Shown here piece after piece: positions 31,980 through 40,480 of a DNA stretch of 59,650 nucleotides; the stretch's first letter is position 1, and every line of letters starts with the position of its first letter. The notes below the pieces were generated by a model. That model was not told the origin of the DNA and did not search any database. It saw only the letters and a program-made list of their open reading frames with translations. The stretch lies in NCBI RefSeq assembly GCF_001700515.1, contig NZ_MAUD01000066.1, forward strand, positions 1 to 59,650, given 5' to 3'. The translations under genes were made by a program, and so were the position numbers. Source of the stretch: Streptomyces lushanensis (GTDB lineage: Bacteria > Actinomycetota > Actinomycetes > Streptomycetales > Streptomycetaceae).

Positions 31980-32672
31980 GTGATTCTCGTGAGGCACGCA
32001 GCGCAGCGTCATGTCGGCGGTGACCCGGGCGCGGGCATCGAGTCCCTGCACGCCTTCTCGTTCGGGCGCTTCTACGATCCGGACAACCTCCGCTTCGGCG
32101 CGGTCCTCGCCTGCAACGAGGAGCGGCTCGCACCGGGCGCCGGGTTCGGTGAACATCCGCACAGCCATACGGAGATCGTCACCTGGGTCGTGGAGGGCGA
32201 GCTCACGCACCGGGACTCGGCCGGGCACGACACGGTCGTCCGCGCGGGCGACGTGCAGCGGCTCAGCTCGGGCGGCGGCGTACGGCATGTGGAGCGCAAC
32301 GACGGCGAGGGCCCGCTGGTCTTCGTACAGATGTGGCTCGCGCCACTGGAGCCGGGCGGCGAGCCCGCGTACGAGATCGTCCGGGGCATCGCGGACTCCA
32401 CGCCGTACGCCCTTCCGCAGGCCGGGGCGATGCTGCATGTACGGCGCCTCAAGGACGGCGAGCGCTCCGCCGTGCCGGACGCCCGCTTCGTCTATGTCCA
32501 TGTGGTGCGCGGGGGCGTACGGCTGGGCGCCGGCGGCAGCGGTGGTGGTCGCGGCGACAGGGCGGGCGCGGAGCTGGCGCCCGGCGACTCCGCGCGGGTC
32601 ACGGACGCCGAGGGACTGGAGCTGGCCGCGGGACCCGCGGCGGAGGTGCTGCTCTGGGAGATGCCGGGCTGA
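31980..32672 (+). CDS. Pirin-family (bicupin) protein
   Basis: 230 residues from a GTG at 31980; a GTG at 31989 is an alternative. The cupin metal site reads FGEHPHSHTEIVTWVVEGELTHRDS (His59, His61, His63 and Glu region), followed by RAGDVQRLSSGGGVRHVERN. Pirins bind one iron; some act as quercetinases or redox-dependent regulators. A Gly/Arg-rich insertion (AGGSGGGRGDRAG) sits in the second cupin. It is divergent from fasR and convergent with the beta-lactamase-fold gene. Confidence 0.9.
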   Translation: MILVRHAAQRHVGGDPGAGIESLHAFSFGRFYDPDNLRFGAVLACNEERLAPGAGFGEHPHSHTEIVTWVVEGELTHRDSAGHDTVVRAGDVQRLSSGGGVRHVERNDGEGPLVFVQMWLAPLEPGGEPAYEIVRGIADSTPYALPQAGAMLHVRRLKDGERSAVPDARFVYVHVVRGGVRLGAGGSGGGRGDRAGAELAPGDSARVTDAEGLELAAGPAAEVLLWEMPG

Positions 32673-32707
32673 GCGGCGCGGTGGCAGGCCGCTCGGCGGC
32701 CCCGCGC

Positions 32708-33526
32708 TCAGGCCGTACGGAGCTCGGTGAGTATCGCGTCGGTGAAGGGCGGCCAGGCCGCGACCGCCCAGGGCCCGAAGGGGCGGTCGGTGAGCGCGAC
32801 ACAGGCCGCGCCCGCGTCCGGGTCGACCCACAGGAACGTACCGGACTGGCCGAAGTGCCCGAACGTACGCGGCGACGACGAGGCGCCCGTCCAGTGCGGG
32901 GACTTGGCGTCCCGGATCTCGAAGCCGAGACCCCAGTCGTTGTTCTTCTGATGGCCGTAGCCGGGCAGCACACCGGAGAGCCCCGGGTGGACGACGGTCA
33001 TCGCCTCCAGCACCGTGCGCGGGTCGAGGAGCCTCGGCGTCTGGATCTCCGCGGCGAACCGCACCAGATCGTCGACCGTGGAGACGGCGTCCCTGGCGGG
33101 TGAGCCCTCGAAGGAGGTGGAGGTCATACCGAGCGGTTCCAGGACCGCCTCGCGCAGATAGTCGGCGAAGGGTATGTCGGTGGCCTTGGCGACATGCTCG
33201 CCGAGGACCTCGAAGCCCGCGTTGGAGTAGAGCCGGCGCGTGCCCGGGGCGCCGGCCGCGCGGTGCTGGTCGAAGGCCAGACCGCTGGTGTGCGCGAGCA
33301 GATGGCGGACCGTGGAGCCCTCGGGCCCGGCCGGCTCGTCCAGCTCGACGGCACCCTCCTCGTACGCCACCAGCACCGCGTACGCGGCGAGCGGCTTGGT
33401 CACGGAGGCGAGCGGGAAACGGTGCGAGGTCGGGCCGTACGCCCCGACGACGGTGCCGTCCGCCCGTACGACGGCGGTCGCCGCGGTCGTCACCGGCCAG
33501 TTCTCGATCAGCGCCAGGCTCTGCAT
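32708..33526 (-). CDS. Serine hydrolase of the beta-lactamase/esterase (class C-like) family
   Basis: 272 residues from the ATG at 33526 (MQSLALIENW). Active-site motifs are Ser41-x-x-Lys44 (FPLASVTKPLAA), Tyr100-Ser-Asn (RLYSNAGFE) and HFGQSGT in the KTG position. These enzymes include EstB-type esterases, D-aminopeptidases and low-molecular-weight penicillin-binding proteins. No signal peptide, so a cytoplasmic esterase or peptidase is more likely than beta-lactam resistance. Homologues are frequent in actinobacteria and usually uncharacterised. Confidence 0.85.
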   Translation of the reverse strand: MQSLALIENWPVTTAATAVVRADGTVVGAYGPTSHRFPLASVTKPLAAYAVLVAYEEGAVELDEPAGPEGSTVRHLLAHTSGLAFDQHRAAGAPGTRRLYSNAGFEVLGEHVAKATDIPFADYLREAVLEPLGMTSTSFEGSPARDAVSTVDDLVRFAAEIQTPRLLDPRTVLEAMTVVHPGLSGVLPGYGHQKNNDWGLGFEIRDAKSPHWTGASSSPRTFGHFGQSGTFLWVDPDAGAACVALTDRPFGPWAVAAWPPFTDAILTELRTA

Positions 33527-33648
33527 GGCTAGAGCGTAGAGGACTCGGAGAACCGGCCTCATGGAGGGATCGGCGGTTACGCGGCGCCTCGGCCGGCGCC
33601 GCCACCGGCGGCCGTGTCGGCGCCGGGAAACTCCCGCTCATTTTTCGC

Positions 33649-33679
33649 TTGCTTCGAGTGCACTCGAAGGATCTAGCGT
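33649..33679 (+). promoter_or_regulatory. MerR-type promoter with 16-bp palindromic operator
   Basis: TTGCTT (33649-33654) and TAGCGT (33674-33679) are 19 bases apart, the overlong spacer characteristic of MerR-activated promoters. The spacer contains the perfect palindrome TTCGAGTGCACTCGAA (33653-33668). The start codon at 33687 is 8 bases after the -10 box, so the mRNA should be leaderless. Confidence 0.8.
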
Positions 33680-33686
33680 GGGTGGT

Positions 33687-34151
33687 ATGACGCTGACACA
33701 GAGCAGTCCGGTATCGACCGATCGCCTGGACGCGTGTGTGGCGGCACCCCGCCTGCATCCACGTCCCCATGGTGAGGACCGCTACACGATCAGCGAGGTC
33801 GCCGCCTTCACCGGTCTGACCGCGCACACCTTGCGCTGGTACGAGCGGATCGGGCTGATGCCGCATGTCGACCGGTCGCACACCGGACAGCGGCGGTTCA
33901 GCAACCAGGATCTCGACTGGCTCGCCTTCGTCGGGAAGCTGAGACTGACCGGGATGCCCGTCGCGGACATGGTCCGGTACGCCGAGCTGATCCGGGTGGG
34001 CGAGGAGACGTTCGAGGAGCGGCAGGAACTACTGGCGCGGACCCGGCGCGATGTACTGAACCGGATCGCGGAACTCCAGGACACGGTCGCCGTGCTCGAT
34101 CACAAGATCAGCTTTTACGCGGACGCCCGCAAGGCGTCGGAGAGGGCCTGA
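33687..34151 (+). CDS. MerR-family regulator of the adjacent aldo/keto reductase
   Basis: 154 residues from the ATG at 33687. The N-terminal helix-turn-helix is RYTISEVAAFTGLTAHTLRWYERIGLMPHVDRSHTGQRRFSNQDLDWLAFVGKLR, the standard MerR pattern, and ends in a dimerisation helix (EERQELLARTRRDVLNRIAELQDTVAVLDHKI). There are no metal-binding Cys clusters in the C-terminus (only Cys15 in the N-terminal arm), so a redox or organic ligand is more likely. The next gene starts 6 bases after the stop, so regulator and reductase form an autoregulated operon. Confidence 0.92.
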   Translation: MTLTQSSPVSTDRLDACVAAPRLHPRPHGEDRYTISEVAAFTGLTAHTLRWYERIGLMPHVDRSHTGQRRFSNQDLDWLAFVGKLRLTGMPVADMVRYAELIRVGEETFEERQELLARTRRDVLNRIAELQDTVAVLDHKISFYADARKASERA

Positions 34152-34157
34152 AACCCG

Positions 34158-35174
34158 ATGAGCGAGACCAGAATCGAAAAGGTACGGCTCGGTGCCGGCG
34201 GCCCGGAGGTCGGTGCCCAGGGGCTCGGCTGCATGGGTATGAGCTTCGCCTACGGACCGACGGACCTGGACGAGGCGCGCGCCACCCTGGAGCGCGCCCT
34301 CGAACTGGGTGTGACCCTGTACGACACGGCGGACGCCTACGGGGCCGGCGAGAACGAGAGATTCATCGCGCCGTTCGTCCGGGCGCACCGCGACGAGATC
34401 GTCGTGGCGACGAAGTTCGGCCTCGCCATCGACCCGGACGACCGCACCAAGCGCGTCATCCGCAACGACGTGCCGTACATCCGCCAGTGCGTCGAGGGCA
34501 GCCTCGAACGCCTCGGCGTGGACGTGATCGACCTCTACTACATGCACCGGCGCGATGTGAACATCCCCATCGAGGAGACGGTGGGAGTGATGGCCGAGCT
34601 GGTGGACGAGGGCAAGGTCAAGCACCTCGGGCTCAGCGAGGTCACCAGCGGTGAGCTGCGCGCGGCCCAGGCGGTGCACCCGATCGCGGCCGTGCAGTCC
34701 GAGTGGTCGCTCTTCAGCCGGGACATCGAGGCGAAGGTCGTACCGGCCGCCGTCGAGCTCGGCGTGGCGCTCGTGCCGTACTCCCCGCTCGGCCGTGGCT
34801 TTCTGACCGGCGCGTTCGTCAACGCCGACCAGGAGCTGGGCGAGGACGACTTCCGCCGCCAGCAGCCCCGCTTCACCGGCGGGAACGCCGCCGTGAACGC
34901 CGCGCTGCTGGAACCGGTGCGCAAGATCGCCGAAGGGCGGAACGCCACGCTCGGGCAGGTCGCGCTCGCCTGGGTGCAGCAGCGGTCGGCGCTGCACGGG
35001 CTGTCCGTCGTACCGATCCCGGGCACCCGCAGGCGCACCCGCGTCGAGGAGAACACCGCCGCCACGCGGCTCATCCTCACCGAGAGCGAGCTCCAGCTGC
35101 TGGAGCCGATCGCGGGCCAGGTGGCCGGCGGCCGGTACGCCGACCTGACGTTCACCTCGGCGGGCCGCGAGTAA
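34158..35174 (+). CDS. Aldo/keto reductase
   Basis: 338 residues from the ATG at 34158. The catalytic tetrad is Asp56, Tyr61 (LYDTADAYGAGENE), Lys86 (VATKFG) and His130 (LYYMHRRD). PYSPLGRGFLTG and VPIPGTRRRTRVEEN form the NADPH-binding part. It belongs to the AKR13/YakC-like group that reduces aldehydes such as methylglyoxal (family knowledge). The MerR partner suggests induction by a reactive carbonyl or related stress. Confidence 0.93.
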   Translation: MSETRIEKVRLGAGGPEVGAQGLGCMGMSFAYGPTDLDEARATLERALELGVTLYDTADAYGAGENERFIAPFVRAHRDEIVVATKFGLAIDPDDRTKRVIRNDVPYIRQCVEGSLERLGVDVIDLYYMHRRDVNIPIEETVGVMAELVDEGKVKHLGLSEVTSGELRAAQAVHPIAAVQSEWSLFSRDIEAKVVPAAVELGVALVPYSPLGRGFLTGAFVNADQELGEDDFRRQQPRFTGGNAAVNAALLEPVRKIAEGRNATLGQVALAWVQQRSALHGLSVVPIPGTRRRTRVEENTAATRLILTESELQLLEPIAGQVAGGRYADLTFTSAGRE

Positions 35175-35302
35175 CCCCCGCGCCTGTCGCCCACCGCAAG
35201 GCGCCCACCGTAAGGCGATCCACCGGCGGCAGGATCCGGTCGGCGCTTCCGGGTGACCTGTGCCCTGTGCCCGGGGTCCGCTCCGGGGCAGGGGCCCCGG
35301 CC

Positions 35303-36196
35303 TCACAGCTCCGCGAGCAGCTCGGCCTTCTTCGCCGAGAACTCCTCGTCCGTCACCAGGCCCGCCTGGTGCAGCTCGCCGAGATGGCGGATGCGGTCGG
35401 CGACATCCGCCGGGTCGCGGCGTATCGACGCCACCGCGGGGACCGTCACCGAGGCACGGCTCGGTGACGCGTCCTGGACGGCCGCCAGGACCGCCGCCGC
35501 GAACGGGAGCGACTCGTGCACCGGGCCGTAGCCGAGGCCGAAGACGACCGCCGCCGGATCGTGGTCGGCCCGGGCCGGCTGCGGCAGTCCCGTACCCGTA
35601 CCGCTCCCGTCGCGGCGCAGCAGCCGCAGATAGCCGTCCAGCAGCTCGGGAGAGCGCCATTCGACGCCGTGCAGCTCCCCGACCGGCAGATTCTGGTCGC
35701 CCGCCTTCCACTTGGTGGTGGAGGCGCCCGTCGAGAACCAGCGGAAGGACACCCGGTCCCCGTCGAAGAAGGCCTTGCCGTCGAACGCCTTGAAGTGCAG
35801 CGGAGGCGGGGGCGTGGCCACCAGATAGCGCTCGGCGGGCTCGTGCGCGTCCCGGGCGCCGCGCGCCACCGCGGCCCGCAGCTCGTCGGCGTAGTACTCC
35901 GCGAGGGTGTCGCGCTCGGCGGGCAGCACCAGCCGGTAGGGATCGCCGCTCTCCCTGAGCTGTCCGGCCGCCGCCTCCACGAGCGGATCGGCCCCGGCTC
36001 TCGGCACGGCGCGCAGCACCACCGTCCCGCGCTTTCCGGGAGTGAGCGTCACCGATGACAACGCCTCATGAGGGATTCGGCGTTCACCGAGCGCCTGGAA
36101 CAGCTTCGGCGTTCTGATCCCCCGTTCGAAGCGGATGAGCACGGAGTCGCTTTCGAACTCCCAGGTGGCATGGATCCCCGCGAGCACATCACCCAT
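35303..36196 (-). CDS. DUF4429 protein with C-terminal SHOCT motif
   Basis: 297 residues from the ATG at 36196 (MGDVLAGIHATWEFESDSVLIRFERG); an ATG 9 bases upstream is also possible. Two DUF4429-like halves repeat the pattern of a PH-like beta domain: first VLIRFERG...VTLTPGKRGTVVLR, then FFDGDRVSFRW...WRSPELLDGYLRLL. The C-terminus DPADVADRIRHLGELHQAGLVTDEEFSAKKAELLAEL is a SHOCT oligomerisation motif. No signal or membrane helix. Function unknown; PH-like folds plus SHOCT suggest membrane-associated oligomers. Confidence 0.85.
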   Translation of the reverse strand: MGDVLAGIHATWEFESDSVLIRFERGIRTPKLFQALGERRIPHEALSSVTLTPGKRGTVVLRAVPRAGADPLVEAAAGQLRESGDPYRLVLPAERDTLAEYYADELRAAVARGARDAHEPAERYLVATPPPPLHFKAFDGKAFFDGDRVSFRWFSTGASTTKWKAGDQNLPVGELHGVEWRSPELLDGYLRLLRRDGSGTGTGLPQPARADHDPAAVVFGLGYGPVHESLPFAAAVLAAVQDASPSRASVTVPAVASIRRDPADVADRIRHLGELHQAGLVTDEEFSAKKAELLAEL

Positions 36197-36350
36197 GTGC
36201 TTCATCGTAGGCGGCGTGCGCCGATGAGTCGCCTGCCCCAGCGCACGAATTCTACGCGCGTGGGTCCTCCCCGGGTGTTCCCCGTTCCGTGCGGAGGCCA
36301 TGCCCGGCCGACGCGCGACGCGCACCCCGCCCGGGTGCCCGCCGCGTGCA

Positions 36351-37577
36351 TCAGGCCTGGTCCGTTCCGCTCCCGCCGTCGTCCGGGATTCCGCTCACAC
36401 AGCCGCCGTCGCCGTCCGCGCAGCTCACCGCGGTGTACGAACCGACGCCGATGTCCGCGAAGTTGTCGAGGCTCTCGGTACCCGGTTCGAAGTAACCGCT
36501 GTGCCCGGCCGCGCCGGCCGCGGAGAGCACCCGGGCCCCGAAGGCCCGCGCCATCGGGTCCGCGCCGTGGCCGAGTCCGCCGACCGCCATGTACGGCACG
36601 TCCTCGATCCAGTCGTCGCGGTCCCGCATGGCCCACACACGGGCGTCGGTGCGGAGCTGGGCCGCGTTCCGCACCCGCATCCCGGGACTGCCCGCGACCG
36701 CCACGTCGATGACCCGGGCGGGCAGCCCGCGCGCCGCGACCCCGCACACCACCGAGCCGTAGCTGTGGCAGAAGAGCGAGACCCGGGACGTGCCCGGCAG
36801 CGCGCGGGTGAGCGCGGTGAGCCGTACGGCGCCCTCCTCCGCGAGTTTGCCGATCGCCGCGTCCATGCCGAGCCCGGCGGGCGAGGTGTAGTCGGCCCAG
36901 GCGATGACGGCCGTACGCGTACCGGGATCGGCGGACCGCTCGGCGGAGTACAGGGATTCGGCCATGCCCACCGGCGCCGTGTACCAGCGCTCGGTCCGCT
37001 CGAACGTCAGCATGTGCGTGTCGACTCCCGGCACGACGACCGAGACGCGCTCGGCCCGTTCGAGATCGCCGAACACCTCCGCGGCCCGGCCCCTTCCCGA
37101 CGGATCGAACGCGAGGATCTGCCGGTCCCCGCCGAGCATCGACTCGTAGCGGTGCATACGGCGGCCCGCCTGACGACGGCCGTCGTCGGACAGCCTGGTG
37201 TCGTGCATACGGCGCTCCTCCACCACGCGCGCCCGCATCAGGGCGAGCCGGTTGGCGCGGTAGCGCAGCCCGACGGGCGCGCCGTTGAGATTGCCGACGA
37301 CCAGCGGATAGGTGGTGGCGAGCCGCTCCCGTTCCTCCTCGGTGAGGGAGCCGAAGAACGCGGCGAGCCGCTTCGGCGGCGAAGCGGGATCCGGCAGCTG
37401 CCGAACGCCTGTCCGGCCTCGTTCCCAGGCGTCGAGCGCGGCTTCGAGCGGCTCGCCGGGGCCGTGCTGACGCTGGACGGCGGTCCAGCCGGTGGTCGAC
37501 AGCATCACGAACACGACGGCGAGAGCGAGCAGGGCGCGCCAGACGTTCAGAGGGGGAGAGGAGTCTAAAGAGGTCAC
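36351..37577 (-). CDS. Membrane-anchored or secreted DUF1023 alpha/beta-hydrolase
   Basis: 408 residues from a GTG at 37577 with no ribosome site, possibly a leaderless transcript. Residues 13-34 (WRALLALAVVFVMLSTTGWTAV) are a signal anchor. The hydrolase domain (about 175-385) has nucleophile Ser272 in LFCHSYGSVVCG, the DUF1023 signature, preceded by VSVVVPGVDTHMLTF. Cys270, Cys278 and a pair near the C-terminus (VSCADGDGGCVSG) may form disulfides. Codon 4 (37566-37568) is TTA, so translation should stall without the bldA tRNA. The substrate is unknown; homologues are abundant in Streptomyces. Confidence 0.85.
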   Translation of the reverse strand: MTSLDSSPPLNVWRALLALAVVFVMLSTTGWTAVQRQHGPGEPLEAALDAWERGRTGVRQLPDPASPPKRLAAFFGSLTEEERERLATTYPLVVGNLNGAPVGLRYRANRLALMRARVVEERRMHDTRLSDDGRRQAGRRMHRYESMLGGDRQILAFDPSGRGRAAEVFGDLERAERVSVVVPGVDTHMLTFERTERWYTAPVGMAESLYSAERSADPGTRTAVIAWADYTSPAGLGMDAAIGKLAEEGAVRLTALTRALPGTSRVSLFCHSYGSVVCGVAARGLPARVIDVAVAGSPGMRVRNAAQLRTDARVWAMRDRDDWIEDVPYMAVGGLGHGADPMARAFGARVLSAAGAAGHSGYFEPGTESLDNFADIGVGSYTAVSCADGDGGCVSGIPDDGGSGTDQA

Positions 37578-37820
37578 TGTTCAACCAGACTAGGACGGTC
37601 GCGGGAGTCCTCGCGACACGGGTCGTACGGATCACGGGCGGGGGAGGATTGAACCGAAGGTAACCTCACCGGCCGTTCAGGCGGCGCGCACGCTCCGGCG
37701 CGTTCCGGGTGTACGGCGGGCCAGACGGGTGTACGGAGAACCGGTGCGGCGGGAACGATCCGCCGCGGGTGTCCGCGCGTGCCCTGGGGGCAAGGCCGTG
37801 CGTGTACGGAGAACGAGGGA

Positions 37821-38513
37821 TCAGCCGCGTGTACGGCGGACCGGGCGGGCCGTCGGCGCGCCACGCGCTCCGGCACTTCGCCAGTCCTCGGCGAGCGCGG
37901 GACCGAGATGGTCGAGATACCTCTCGGACAGGTCGCGCAGTGTCTCCAGGCTGGTGTCCTGGCCCTTGCCCCAGAGCTGGCCGGTCACCCGCATCACCCC
38001 GGTGAACGCGGCGACGGCCACCCGTGGCCGGGGATCGGCGTCCACGTCCAGGCCCTCACGGTCGGCGAGCAGTTGGGAGAGCCCTTCCTCAAGACCGGCG
38101 GAGCGGCGCAGATGGACGGCGAGCAGGGCCGGCGTCGACTCGATCATCCGGTAGGTCCGCATGTACAGCTCGACCGGTATCACCGACTGGATCGTCTCGC
38201 CGACGGAGGTCCAGGCGGAGGTGACGGCGTTGCGCATCGCCTCCATCGGCCCTTCCGCGGCGGGCCGTACGCGCAGGGCCTCGATGAACTTGTTCTCCAC
38301 CATCTCCACGACGGCGAAGGCGACGTCCTCTTTGCTCGCGTAGTAGCGGAAGAAGGTGCGCTGCGAGACCTCGACGGCGTCCGTGATCTCGTCGATGGTG
38401 GTCTGCTCGTAGCCCTGGGCGGTGAACCGTTCCAGTGCCTCGCGCAGCAGGGCATCGCGTGTGCGCTGCTTCTTGCGGGCGCGCAGTCCGCTCGGCTGTT
38501 CAGCCGCTGACAT
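37821..38513 (-). CDS. TetR-family regulator of the adjacent MFS exporter
   Basis: 230 residues from the ATG at 38513 (MSAAEQPSGLRARKKQ) with GCAGGA upstream; the frame is open to 38606. The helix-turn-helix is TRDALLREALERFTAQGYEQTTIDEITDAVEVSQRTFFRYYASKEDVAF. The C-terminal domain (IPVELYMRTYRMIESTPALLAVHLRR) would hold the ligand pocket. It is divergent from the MFS transporter; palindromes in the intergenic region are the likely operators. Typical regulators of this type respond to the drug the pump exports. Confidence 0.92.
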   Translation of the reverse strand: MSAAEQPSGLRARKKQRTRDALLREALERFTAQGYEQTTIDEITDAVEVSQRTFFRYYASKEDVAFAVVEMVENKFIEALRVRPAAEGPMEAMRNAVTSAWTSVGETIQSVIPVELYMRTYRMIESTPALLAVHLRRSAGLEEGLSQLLADREGLDVDADPRPRVAVAAFTGVMRVTGQLWGKGQDTSLETLRDLSERYLDHLGPALAEDWRSAGARGAPTARPVRRTRG

Positions 38514-38636
38514 CCGGTCCTGCCCGGCGGCTGTGTCCGGCCCGAGGGTCACCGAAGGGTCCTCATTCCACCGCTTTCCATCTTCATCCGACCTGATCAG
38601 TCGCAAATCGACCGCTCAGTCGAACTGTGAGCTACG

Positions 38637-38692
38637 TGACAGTTACCAACTTGTGAAATGGTTTGTCAACTGTCAGCGGCTGACATTAGCGT
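38637..38692 (+). promoter_or_regulatory. MFS promoter with palindromic TetR operators
   Basis: TTGTCA (38663-38668) and TAGCGT (38687-38692) are 18 bases apart, and the ATG at 38700 is at the expected start point, so the mRNA may be leaderless. The perfect palindrome TGTCAGC-G-GCTGACA (38671-38685) fills the spacer. A second inverted repeat, TGACAGTT (38637-38644)/AACTGTCA (38668-38675), shares its arm. Confidence 0.65.
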
Positions 38693-38699
38693 ACCCGGT

Positions 38700-40307
38700 A
38701 TGACTAGTCAGACCACCGTCGACAAGGCGCCACAGAGCCCGGAACACCCGGCGCCCGCGCCAACCAAGGGACTGCGCGGCCATCCCTGGCTGACCCTCTT
38801 CTCCGTGGCCATCGGCGTCATGATGGTGGCGCTCGACGGCACCATTGTCGCGATCGCGAACCCTGCCATCCAGAAGGACCTCGGCGCCACTTTCGCCGAT
38901 GTGCAGTGGATCACCAACGGCTACTTCCTCGCCCTCGCCGTGGCGCTGATCACCGCGGGCAAGCTCGGTGACCGCTTCGGCCACCGGCAGACCTTCCTCA
39001 TCGGTGTCACCGGATTCGCCGCGGCCTCGGGCGCCATCGGCCTGTCCCACAGCATCGGCCTGGTCATCGTCTTCCGTGTGCTCCAGGGCCTCTTCGGCGC
39101 ACTGCTGATGCCGGCCGCCCTCGGCCTGCTGCGCGCCACCTTCCCCGCCGAGAAGCTCAACATGGCCATCGGTATCTGGGGCATGGTCATCGGTGCCTCC
39201 ACCGCGGGCGGTCCGATCCTCGGCGGTGTGCTGGTCGAGCACGTGAGCTGGCAGTCGGTCTTCTTCATCAATGTGCCGGTGGGCGTGATCGCCCTGGTGG
39301 TCGGCGCCGTGATCCTCCGGGACCACCGGGCGGAGAACGCCCCGAAGTCCTTCGACGTCCTCGGCATCCTGCTGCTCTCCTCCGCGATGTTCTGTCTGGT
39401 CTGGGCGATCATCAAGGCGCCCGTCTGGGGCTGGGGTTCCGGTACGACCTGGCTCTTCATCGGTGTCTCGGTGGCCTGCTTCGTCCTCTTCGCCTTCTGG
39501 GAGACCAAGGTCAAGGAGCCGCTCGTACCGCTGGGGCTCTTCAAGTCCGTACCGCTCTCCGCCGGTGTGGTGCTGATGGTGCTGATGGCCGTGGCCTTCC
39601 TCGGCGGCCTCTTCTTCGTCACCTTCTATCTCCAGAACGTGCACGGCATGAGCGCCGTCGACAGCGGTCTGCATCTGCTGCCGCTCACCGGCATGATGAT
39701 CGTCGGCTCGCCGCTGGCGGGTGTGCTGATCACCAAGGTCGGCCCGCGTGTCCCGCTGGCCGGAGGTATGGCGCTGACGGCGGCGGCCATGTTCGGTATG
39801 TCCACGCTGGAGACCGGCACCGGCAGTGTCACCATGTCGATCTGGTTCGCGCTGCTCGGCCTCGGTCTGGCGCCGGTGATGGTGGGCGCGACCGAGGTCA
39901 TCGTGGGCAACGCGCCGATGGAGCTGTCCGGCGTGGCCGGCGGGCTCCAGCAGTCCGCCATGCAGATCGGCGGCAGCCTCGGTACGGCGGTGCTCGGCGC
40001 CGTCATGGCCTCGAAGGTCTCCAACGACCTGCCGGGCAACTGGACCGGCGCCGGTCTGCCGCCGCTCACCCCCGCGCAGGCGGAGGCGGCGGCCGAGGCG
40101 GTCCAGGTCGGTGTGCCTCCGGTGGCGCCCGGCACGCCGGCCGAGGTGGCCGAGAAGATCACGGGCGTCGCCCATGACACGTTCATGTCCGGCATGGGTC
40201 TGGCCTGTCTGGTCGCGGCCGGTGTCGCCACCGTGGCGATCTTCGTCGCGCTGCTGACGAAGCGTGGAGACAACGCGGACGCGGCGGGCGCAGGAGTGCA
40301 CATCTGA
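38700..40307 (+). CDS. MFS drug exporter, DHA2 (14-TM, EmrB/QacA) family
   Basis: 535 residues from the ATG at 38700. Motif A reads GKLGDRFGHRQTF after the second helix, motif C reads GPILGGVLVEHVSWQSVFFINVPVG, and motif D1 is in MVALDGTIVAIANPAIQKDL; these and about 14 hydrophobic segments place it in DHA2. It exports amphipathic drugs using the proton gradient. The insertion NDLPGNWTGAGLPPLTPAQAEAAAEAV before the last helix is a typical variable external loop. Divergent TetR and operators indicate substrate-induced expression; the substrate is unknown. Confidence 0.93.
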   Translation: MTSQTTVDKAPQSPEHPAPAPTKGLRGHPWLTLFSVAIGVMMVALDGTIVAIANPAIQKDLGATFADVQWITNGYFLALAVALITAGKLGDRFGHRQTFLIGVTGFAAASGAIGLSHSIGLVIVFRVLQGLFGALLMPAALGLLRATFPAEKLNMAIGIWGMVIGASTAGGPILGGVLVEHVSWQSVFFINVPVGVIALVVGAVILRDHRAENAPKSFDVLGILLLSSAMFCLVWAIIKAPVWGWGSGTTWLFIGVSVACFVLFAFWETKVKEPLVPLGLFKSVPLSAGVVLMVLMAVAFLGGLFFVTFYLQNVHGMSAVDSGLHLLPLTGMMIVGSPLAGVLITKVGPRVPLAGGMALTAAAMFGMSTLETGTGSVTMSIWFALLGLGLAPVMVGATEVIVGNAPMELSGVAGGLQQSAMQIGGSLGTAVLGAVMASKVSNDLPGNWTGAGLPPLTPAQAEAAAEAVQVGVPPVAPGTPAEVAEKITGVAHDTFMSGMGLACLVAAGVATVAIFVALLTKRGDNADAAGAGVHI

Positions 40308-40348
40308 CGTCAGCCCGCTGGTGACATCGCGTCAACTCAGCACCCGCG

Positions 40349-40380
40349 ACAGCCCTGCCGGAAGGTTCCGGCAGGGCTGT
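40349..40380 (+). terminator. Terminator of the MFS gene
   Basis: A 15-bp perfect stem (40349-40363, ACAGCCCTGCCGGAA, with 40366-40380) with a 2-base (GG) gap between the arms, about 40 bases after the stop codon. No T run. Confidence 0.8.
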
Positions 40381-40480
40381 CGCCTATCCGGGTGGAGAGT
40401 GCCGTGGACCCTTTCCGGGGCCGAGCGCCGCAGGTCAGAGTGGCGTCGACCGATTTCGTCACACACGGGGACCGATCGAT

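Noticed and set aside
32708..33526. Beta-lactamase (antibiotic resistance) call
   Set aside because: The SxxK/YSN/HFG motifs fit the wider serine hydrolase family, there is no signal peptide, and the KTG box is changed.
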